Shown here: one piece after another, positions 26,354 through 31,281 of the stretch | How positions within the stretch are numbered: position 1 is the first letter of the stretch | Layout: each line of letters opens with the position of its first letter | Assembly (NCBI GenBank): GCA_050179135.1 | Contig: JBFXFK010000050.1 | Coordinates: 1 to 31,281, forward strand | Length of the DNA: 31,281 nucleotides | Direction: 5' to 3' | From: UBA4064 sp050179135 | GTDB lineage: Bacteria; Desulfobacterota; Desulfobacteria; Desulfobacterales; Desulfatirhabdiaceae | Position numbers and translations under genes: made by a program | The notes under the pieces: generated by a model | Seen by the model: only the letters and a program-made list of their open reading frames with translations | What the model was told of the DNA's origin: nothing | Database searches by the model: none

Positions 26354-27003
26354 GGGGTTTTTTCCAGGCAGATGGAATCGATGATGTCAATGGCATCGGC
26401 GGCCGTATGGCCCGCCGCATCCGCACCAACTGTTTTCCAGAGTTCTTTGTTGAGACGAAACGGCGCGCCGCCCACAACAATTTTGACCGGTAGGCCCGCC
26501 GCATTCAATGCCTGCCTGAGGTCTTTGACATGAAGCGCGGATGGCAGCATCAATATCGATATCAGGATAATCTGTATGCCATCCTGTTTGATGGCTGCCA
26601 CCAGATTTGGAACATCCATCCGGCCATAATCCGTGACAGCGTAACCAGCCGAATGAAGGACAGACAGAACCATGCGCTTTCCCAACGCGTGATAGTCATT
26701 CAGCAGCGCAATGGCCATTGCAGGCACATTCTTTTGGGGGATGCGGGTTTGCACCGGAACGTGTAAAGCCAGTTCCTCACAGATCCGACCACTCATATAC
26801 ACCTGAGACAGGGCGTATTTTCCGTTTTCCCATTCTGTTCCAATGGTCTCCAGAACATCGACAATCAGACTTTCAGATGAATAGGCCGTATTTTTCAAAT
26901 TGGATACCCCGGTAAAAATACGTTCAGCCTGAATTCGATCGAGCGAAAGCAGTGCTTTCAGGAATTCCTGTTTTAATTCCGGATAACTGTCATTATCAGC
27001 CAT
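26350..27003 (-). CDS. Corrinoid (B12-binding) methyl-carrier protein
   Basis: The 217-residue protein has the two-domain form of MtbC/MtmC-type corrinoid proteins: an N-terminal helical cap (about 1-90) and a Rossmann-like B12 domain (about 92-217) with the base-off ligand motif D103-x-H105-x2-G108 (NDYHALG) and the later VVGGAPF segment. The bound cobalamin would carry a methyl group between a substrate-specific methyltransferase and the UroD-family partner encoded next. The frame stays open to 27123, but that would read through a promoter and a repeat; the ATG at 27003 with AAGGA nine bases upstream gives the usual length. No substrate-specific methyltransferase (MttB, MtbB, MtmB type) is present here. 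Confidence 0.9.
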   Translation of the reverse strand: MADNDSYPELKQEFLKALLSLDRIQAERIFTGVSNLKNTAYSSESLIVDVLETIGTEWENGKYALSQVYMSGRICEELALHVPVQTRIPQKNVPAMAIALLNDYHALGKRMVLSVLHSAGYAVTDYGRMDVPNLVAAIKQDGIQIILISILMLPSALHVKDLRQALNAAGLPVKIVVGGAPFRLNKELWKTVGADAAGHTAADAIDIIDSICLEKTP

Positions 27004-27011
27004 AGGTACAA

Positions 27012-27040
27012 ATCCTTCGAAAGGATATTTTCTGATTATA
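27012..27040 (-). promoter_or_regulatory. Corrinoid operon -10 box and SD-masking hairpin
   Basis: On the minus strand a perfect TATAAT lies at 27035-27040, without a good -35 at normal spacing, which hints at an activator. Between it and the start codon, 27012-27017 and 27021-27026 form a perfect 6-base stem with a three-base loop. The arm nearer the start codon is the AAGGAT that serves as ribosome binding site. Folding would hide that site, so translational control is possible. Confidence 0.45.
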
Positions 27041-27121
27041 ATGGATTTGGGGTTGTATAATTGCAATACCAAAAATCCGGTAAAGCTCCGTAGGAGGATT
27101 CTGTTTGTAGTGATGACCTCC

Positions 27122-27227
27122 AAGCCCCGTAGGGGCGACCTATTACCGATCCAAACAGGCCGCTCCGATGAAGCTTGATGGATTGTATTCTGTCAATTTC
27201 TACAAACAGGCCGCCCCTACGGGGCTT
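27122..27227. repeat. REP-pair module, second copy of the 7270-7375 layout
   Basis: Two GCCCCGTAGGGGC units in opposite orientation close a 106-base module that also contains the degenerate central unit (GCTCCGATGAAGC). The order and total length equal those of 7270-7375, but the spacers differ more. It lies upstream of the corrinoid operon. Confidence 0.8.
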
Positions 27228-27410
27228 GATATCAAATGGAGATGTCAGTGCTACAAACAGATCGCTCCTACGGAGCTATCCTCGTTTTTTCCAGCAGCAT
27301 CTTCCAGATAAAATTTGTCCGGGCACAAATCAATCCTGCCCCGTAGGGGCAGCCTGTTTGTAGCACTCCGTCACCAACCACCCATTTTCAGCCCCGTAGG
27401 GGCGACCTGT
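27204..27410. repeat. Left direct repeat flanking the transposase
   Basis: The first 147 bases (27204-27350) match 27897-28043 in the same orientation with about 12 differences and no length change. A second match, with units at 27391 and 28104, closes both repeats. The two copies bracket the transposase gene. Confidence 0.8.
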
Positions 27411-27881
27411 TTATTTGTCATCGTCAATCCATTCAAATAAATATTTATCGTTGTATTCAATCTGGTATTTCTTCAAAAAATCGATATATTCCTCTCTAAA
27501 TGACCTGATTTTATGATGCTCCTCCTGATTTAAAATATATCGTATGACCGCATCGATATGACTTCGTGAATACGAAAACGCTCCAAAACCTTCCTGCCAT
27601 TGAAATTGGCCTGCAATCCATTTTTTTTCTTTGATGAAGGTAGCAGAGCCAGCTTTGATATCCCGCACCAAATCTGATACCGACATGGACGGTTTCATGC
27701 CAACCAGCATATGGGTATGATCCGGCATACAAAAAATAGCCAGCAATTTTTGTTCACGTTTTTGAACAATACCACTAATGAATTTTTGCAACTCCTCCCG
27801 ATGCTGTTTTGGAATCATGTTGTATCGGCCTTTTACGGCGAATACGATCTGGATATAAATTTGTGAATACGTGTTTGGCAT
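27411..27881 (-). CDS. Y1 (HUH) transposase, IS200/REP-associated type
   Basis: The 156-residue protein is a small single-domain HUH endonuclease. The metal-binding pair H55-T-H57 lies in CMPDHTHMLVGM, and the probable catalytic tyrosine is Y115 in the helix VIRYILNQEEHHK. Length and the opening TYSQIYIQIVFAVKGR are typical of IS200/IS605-like transposases, including those that act on REP palindromes (RAYTs). These enzymes nick single-stranded hairpin ends without making target duplications. The gene appears intact. Its stop codon touches a palindrome unit, and similar units lie on both sides, which supports a RAYT role. It has no TnpB partner here. The start at 27881 is the only ATG giving the full conserved N-terminus; no strong Shine-Dalgarno is seen. 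Confidence 0.9.
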   Translation of the reverse strand: MPNTYSQIYIQIVFAVKGRYNMIPKQHREELQKFISGIVQKREQKLLAIFCMPDHTHMLVGMKPSMSVSDLVRDIKAGSATFIKEKKWIAGQFQWQEGFGAFSYSRSHIDAVIRYILNQEEHHKIRSFREEYIDFLKKYQIEYNDKYLFEWIDDDK

Positions 27882-27896
27882 TTAATTATTTCCGAT

Positions 27897-28124
27897 AAAC
27901 AGGCCACCCCTACGAGGCTTGATATCAAATGGCGATGCCAGTGCTACAAACAGATTGCTCCTACGGAGCTATCCTCGGTTTTTACAGCAGCATCTTCCAG
28001 ACAAAATTGATCCAGACACAAATCAATCCTGCCCCGTAGGGGCTTGGTGACCGGCCGGTCGCCCGTACGGGGGCCATTAATCGTCACAAACCATCTATTT
28101 TCAGCCCCGTAGGGGCGACCTGTT
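27897..28124. repeat. Right direct repeat flanking the transposase
   Basis: Partner of 27204-27410. It matches over 147 bases at about 92 percent, then differs because an extra palindrome (28061-28074, GCCCGTACGGGGGC) and new spacer are present, then matches again around 28095-28124. Confidence 0.8.
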
Positions 28125-28207
28125 TGTAGAAATTGATGCTGTTATTCCTAACAAGCCCCGTAGGGGCGGCCTGTAATCGGAATACACAGGTCGCCCCTAC
28201 GGGGCTT
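28102..28207. repeat. REP-pair module, inverted copy of 7270-7375
   Basis: Read on the opposite strand this 106-base module equals 7270-7375 except for about seven bases. Most differences fall in the central unit, which is a perfect GCCCCGTAGGGGC here (28155-28167) but degenerate in the remote copy. Confidence 0.85.
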
Positions 28208-28442
28208 GAGGGAAATTTTTATGCGTCATTCTACAAACAGGACGCTCCTACGGAGCTTGATGGTATATGTTTATTTTTAACTGCATTTTCGGGGTAAAAA
28301 GAAATCAAAATATCGTGAACTATCAATCGAAACAGGATGAATGGTATTCATTCACGGGTATCGGGCCTAAAGGAACAACGTCCGGCAGGCAGCCTTCGGC
28401 ATTTGTGGTTTGCCGGTGGCTGGAATGCTTTGCCCCTTTCTT

Positions 28443-29639
28443 TCAGTCGGATACCGGCAGAAAGGCAGAAAAGAGACTCCCCTGCCCCAGCCTGCTGTCA
28501 ACAACAACCGATCCGCCATGTGCCCGAAGAATTCCCAGAATGACAGACAGGCCCAGCCCCCGACCGGTAAATTTGGTTGTGAAGAATGGATCAAAAAGCT
28601 TCTCGATGTCCACCTGTGAGATTCCGGCGCCCGTATCCGTTACCTGAATGCAGGCATAGGCAGGGTTGGCCGGTTTCCAGTCAACCGGAAACCGGTTCAT
28701 CACCGGTATATTTTCCGGCAAAACCGTTTTCACGGACAGATGTACAGTTCCCTGCCCGCCAGCCAGGGATTCACAGGCATTGGTGACCAGATGGGTCAGA
28801 ATTTGATGGATATCGGTGGTGTTTGAGATGACCAGCGGACCCGGGTCTGGCAAATCCACATCCAGAAAAGTCCGGTTTGGCAGGGTTGACCGGAGGAGGG
28901 GCAATGTCTGCCGACAGGCCTCCGATAGATCCAGTGTCTCCTGTCTGCCGGATGTCTGTCCCAGATAGGTCAGCATCAGGCGGCTCACATCCGATGCCTT
29001 GCGGGCGGACCGGATGGCATGAGCCAGATTCTCAACCGGGTTTTTGTCCTGGGACACCTGGAGCATGGCCAGTTCCAGATTTCCCATCACGGCCTGCAGT
29101 TGATTGTTGAAATGATGGGCAATGGCCCCGGCCATGCGGCCGAGACTTTCAGCCTTCAGGAGTTGCCGGTTTTGTCGTTCCAGTTTCTCCTTTTCGGCTT
29201 CCACCCGTTTGCGCCCGGTGATATCACGACTGGCCCCCAGTATTCCAATGGGCTTTCCATCCTCATCCCGCACAAAGGACAGACTGCTTTCCACCCAAAG
29301 CGTGGACCGGTCGTGCCGGTATTCTTCCAGCTCCATGACCCGAACCCGGGCGGGATCTGCGCTTCCGGAGGCTTCAAGCGCCATTTCTTCTGCAAAGGCA
29401 ATAACAACGGCCTGAAGGGATTCCGGCGTCAATGACTGATCGATCGTCTGGCCCAGGACATCTTCAACCGCGGCGCCATACATGCGTGTCACCGAAGGAC
29501 TCACATAGGTAAAACGCATGTTCATGTCCATGACCCAGACGGTATCGGCCATATTGTCTGCGATCAGCCGGTATTTTTCTTCGCTTGCCCGCAGCGCCTC
29601 CCGGATCTGCTGACAGTCCGTGATATCCGGGACATCCAT
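28443..29639 (-). CDS. PAS histidine kinase without receiver
   Basis: From this start the protein has 398 residues: a PAS domain (about 17-143), HisKA with H175 in RMAGAIAHHFNN, and an ATPase domain (about 255-395; TDTGAG, then GRGLGLSVILG). It is soluble. The core is a close paralogue of those at 16742 and 19885, but it lacks the C-terminal receiver that both carry. The frame extends upstream to 29843 only by overlapping the preceding receiver gene. The ATG at 29639 begins four bases after that gene's stop, so co-translation is likely and the ribosome binding site is weak. Its natural partner is probably the single-domain receiver encoded immediately before it. Confidence 0.88.
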   Translation of the reverse strand: MDVPDITDCQQIREALRASEEKYRLIADNMADTVWVMDMNMRFTYVSPSVTRMYGAAVEDVLGQTIDQSLTPESLQAVVIAFAEEMALEASGSADPARVRVMELEEYRHDRSTLWVESSLSFVRDEDGKPIGILGASRDITGRKRVEAEKEKLERQNRQLLKAESLGRMAGAIAHHFNNQLQAVMGNLELAMLQVSQDKNPVENLAHAIRSARKASDVSRLMLTYLGQTSGRQETLDLSEACRQTLPLLRSTLPNRTFLDVDLPDPGPLVISNTTDIHQILTHLVTNACESLAGGQGTVHLSVKTVLPENIPVMNRFPVDWKPANPAYACIQVTDTGAGISQVDIEKLFDPFFTTKFTGRGLGLSVILGILRAHGGSVVVDSRLGQGSLFSAFLPVSD

Positions 29640-29643
29640 CAAT

Positions 29644-30036
29644 CTATCGCTTTTTCCATCGATCGATTTTCTTGAAGGCATGTTCAGCAGCATCCCGAAG
29701 GTCCGAAAGACTTGCCGGTTTGGTAAAATAATCCTCAAAGCCTGCTTCCCGGCAATCGGCCAGTTCAAACAGCGAGGCATACCCCGTGACGGCATAGCAG
29801 ACGGCCATTGGCCAGCCACTGCGAATTTTTCGGCACAACTCAACGCCGTTCATGCCTGGCAGATTCAGGTCCAGAAACAGAACATTGACCGGCGTTTTTG
29901 CCATGATATCAAGCGCATCTTCAGCACTCTCCGCTGTCTGAACCACATAACCGGCCCGCGAAAACGCCTGTGAATACAAATCGAGAATCTGTTTTTCATC
30001 GTCCACAACCAGAATTCTGTTTTCACCCATTAACAT
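29644..30036 (-). CDS. Single-domain response regulator
   Basis: A stand-alone receiver of 130 residues, with the acidic pair in ILVVDDE, the phospho-acceptor Asp in FLDLNLPG and the conserved Lys in FTKPASL. No output domain follows, so it acts by protein contact or as a phosphate shuttle. AAGGAG lies four bases before the ATG at 30036 and ten before the in-frame ATG at 30030; either could be used. It lies 11 bases after the receiver/HisKA gene and four bases before the PAS kinase gene in one operon. Confidence 0.88.
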   Translation of the reverse strand: MLMGENRILVVDDEKQILDLYSQAFSRAGYVVQTAESAEDALDIMAKTPVNVLFLDLNLPGMNGVELCRKIRSGWPMAVCYAVTGYASLFELADCREAGFEDYFTKPASLSDLRDAAEHAFKKIDRWKKR

Positions 30037-30047
30037 CAGTCTCCTTT

Positions 30048-30707
30048 TTATGTTTGGGATGCGCATTCAATATCGATAATCCGGCTTTTGCTCAAATAGG
30101 GTTTTGACTGGTAGCGGGTAATTTTCATGATTTTCCGTGTCAGTTCACCCACCCGGTCCACCTGCAATTTCATTTTTTTAAGTGTTTGATATCTGATATC
30201 ATTTTCATTCATATCCATCAACAGCAACTCGCTGTAGCCCGAAAGACTCTGGAGGGGTTGATTCAACTCGTGACAGACTGCTCCGGCCATTTCCAGAACG
30301 CCCTGAAGTTTTTCCCGCTCCCGGAGTTCGTTCTGCAGCGTAATCATCCGTTTGCCCACATACAGCCGGGCACGCAACTCCTCTGTGTCATAGGGTTTGG
30401 AAATATAGTCATCCGCGCCCGCTTCAAGCCCATGAACAATATCCTGCTGATCATCTTTTGAGGTCAGCAGAATCAGGTAAACCGGTTCCTGTCGTTGCTG
30501 TTTTCTCAGTTCCTGGCAGACAGCAGGGCCATCCATTTCCGGCATCATCCAGTCCAGCACCGCCAACTGGGGCGCATCCGGTTTCAGCATGGTGGATAAC
30601 GCCGACTTTCCGTCCGCAGTCACTTCCACATCATATCCCCACTTGGCCAGAATCGCCTTCAGTATGGTTCTTGAAGTCAAATCGTCTTCGGCAATCAAAA
30701 CTTTCAT
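30048..30707 (-). CDS. Receiver-HisKA protein lacking an ATPase domain
   Basis: The 219-residue protein has an N-terminal receiver (1-118) with D7-D8, D52 and K104. A dimerisation/phosphotransfer segment follows with H146 in AGAVCHELNQPLQSL, a clear HisKA motif. It then ends after about 70 residues with no N-box, DxGxG or G2 region, so it cannot bind ATP itself. It may be phosphorylated on D52 by the hybrid kinase encoded upstream, and could accept phosphate at H146 from another kinase's ATPase domain, or act as a dimerising adaptor. The start overlaps the upstream stop by four bases (ATGA). No frameshift that would restore an ATPase domain is apparent; the next gene begins 11 bases later. 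Confidence 0.85.
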   Translation of the reverse strand: MKVLIAEDDLTSRTILKAILAKWGYDVEVTADGKSALSTMLKPDAPQLAVLDWMMPEMDGPAVCQELRKQQRQEPVYLILLTSKDDQQDIVHGLEAGADDYISKPYDTEELRARLYVGKRMITLQNELREREKLQGVLEMAGAVCHELNQPLQSLSGYSELLLMDMNENDIRYQTLKKMKLQVDRVGELTRKIMKITRYQSKPYLSKSRIIDIECASQT

Positions 30708-31281
30708 GTGCTGCTTTCCTCCATCGCCTGTCGGAGCTGTTGAAACCGGTTTTCCAGCTCGGGCATCAGCGTTTCAAGTAAATGCAAATCGTCTTTCTTT
30801 CCTGCCTGTTCCATAACATGAGCCATTTCCATAAACGCCGGACTTCCGATGTTTCCCGCAGCCCCCTTTATTTTGTGAGCCTGCCCGCCGGCTTCTTTTA
30901 TCCGGCCCTGTTCGATGAATTGTTTGAGCGCCAACAGTTGTCCAGGCATATCATCCAGAAATCCTTTCATAACCTGTATCATCAGATCCGCATCCCCCAT
31001 CACCCGGGCCAGCAGATCCGACCGGTCAAACAGCACCGGTGACAGGGCGTCTTCTGTTTCGGTTTTTTGGTTATTCAACGGTGTGCATTCATCCAAAATC
31101 GGTCTCTGTTTGGGATGGTCTTTTGGAAGCCATTTGTCGATGGTCTTCATCAGAGTCACCGGGTCAACCGGTTTGGTGATAAAGTCGTTCATGCCGGCTT
31201 CCAGACATGTATTCCGGTCTTCTGACATGGCATGAGCGGTCATGGCAATGATGGGAAAATTTTTCAGGGATGGCTGATTCG
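30704..31281 (-). CDS. C-terminal part of a hybrid kinase with receiver and HPt domains (partial)
   Basis: The gene enters from beyond the window edge: the frame is open to the last full codon at 31279. The visible part starts within a receiver (NFPIIAMTAHAM, then FITKPVDP with the conserved Lys). After a linker of about 40 residues comes an HPt domain with its phospho-histidine in the QAHKIKGAAGNIG motif. This is the tail of a BarA/ArcB-like tripartite sensor kinase or of a receiver-HPt protein. The HPt would pass phosphate to the receivers encoded in the next two genes, with which it overlaps or is closely spaced. The N-terminal sensor is outside the window. Confidence 0.88.
   Translation of the reverse strand, partial: NQPSLKNFPIIAMTAHAMSEDRNTCLEAGMNDFITKPVDPVTLMKTIDKWLPKDHPKQRPILDECTPLNNQKTETEDALSPVLFDRSDLLARVMGDADLMIQVMKGFLDDMPGQLLALKQFIEQGRIKEAGGQAHKIKGAAGNIGSPAFMEMAHVMEQAGKKDDLHLLETLMPELENRFQQLRQAMEESST

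Larger units (their letters stand above)
27085..28256. repeat. REP-type palindrome array around the Y1 transposase
   Basis: At least a dozen short hairpin units of one family lie here, with cores GCCCCGTAGGGGC or GCTCCGTAGGAGC, in both orientations. Positions include 27085, 27124, 27213, 27264, 27338, 27391, 27957, 28031, 28061, 28104, 28155, 28193 and 28244. Many are followed by GACCTGTTTGTAG or preceded by its complement. The units flank the transposase on both sides and the nearest one abuts its stop codon. Pairs of units in opposite orientation make larger palindromes, as in bacterial interspersed mosaic elements. No other gene is supported in the spaces between them. The family is presumably mobilised by the enclosed Y1 enzyme. 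Confidence 0.9.

Noticed and set aside
27085..28256. A CRISPR array, suggested by many similar short palindromic units
   Set aside because: Units occur in both orientations with irregular spacing, spacers are themselves duplicated, and no cas gene is present; a Y1 transposase explains them better.

Overview
This is about 31 kb of a Gram-negative bacterial chromosome. The closest fit is a strictly anaerobic Desulfobacterota (deltaproteobacterial sulfate-reducer type). That is inferred from formate-tetrahydrofolate ligase, a corrinoid protein with a UroD/MtaA-type methyltransferase, a B12-binding radical SAM protein, a pyruvoyl-dependent arginine decarboxylase, and many PAS-rich hybrid histidine kinases. 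No rRNA, tRNA, CRISPR array or prophage was seen. A run of 100 N at 22216-22315 is a scaffold gap that cuts two genes.

Layout. (a) 1-439: no gene, but a nested palindrome at 265-381. (b) 440-2854 (+): arginine decarboxylase, agmatinase and a response regulator, a short route from arginine to putrescine. (c) 2861-6326 (-): a B12-binding radical SAM enzyme, and formate-THF ligase with its own terminator. (d) 6590-11134 (+): a TetR regulator, a REP-type repeat, a strong promoter with a palindrome inside it, the mtaD-ade deaminase pair, and a small acidic protein. (e) 11186-14419 (-): a periplasmic-sensing hybrid kinase, divergent from a long aldo/keto reductase (+). (f) 16132-22215 (-): a CheB/CheR-PAS remnant, then two hybrid kinases with near-identical catalytic cores, the second cut by the gap. 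(g) 22316-27003 (-): an AAA-ATPase/PD-(D/E)XK protein cut by the gap, then (downstream to upstream) a diguanylate cyclase with an unusual N-terminal domain, a methyltransferase and a corrinoid protein. The last three overlap, so they form one operon. (h) 27085-28256: a dense array of short palindromes around a Y1 (IS200/REP-type) transposase. (i) 28443-31281 (-): a four-gene phosphorelay operon running off the window edge.

How the genes work together. The metabolic genes concern one-carbon units (fhs, corrinoid, methyltransferase), polyamines (pdaD, speB) and salvage of the adenosine by-products of S-adenosylmethionine (mtaD, ade). Much of the remaining coding capacity is signalling. The two points most worth following are the methyltransferase/corrinoid operon that ends in a c-di-GMP synthase, and the palindrome family, of which one ~106-bp module occurs twice in inverted orientation 21 kb apart.
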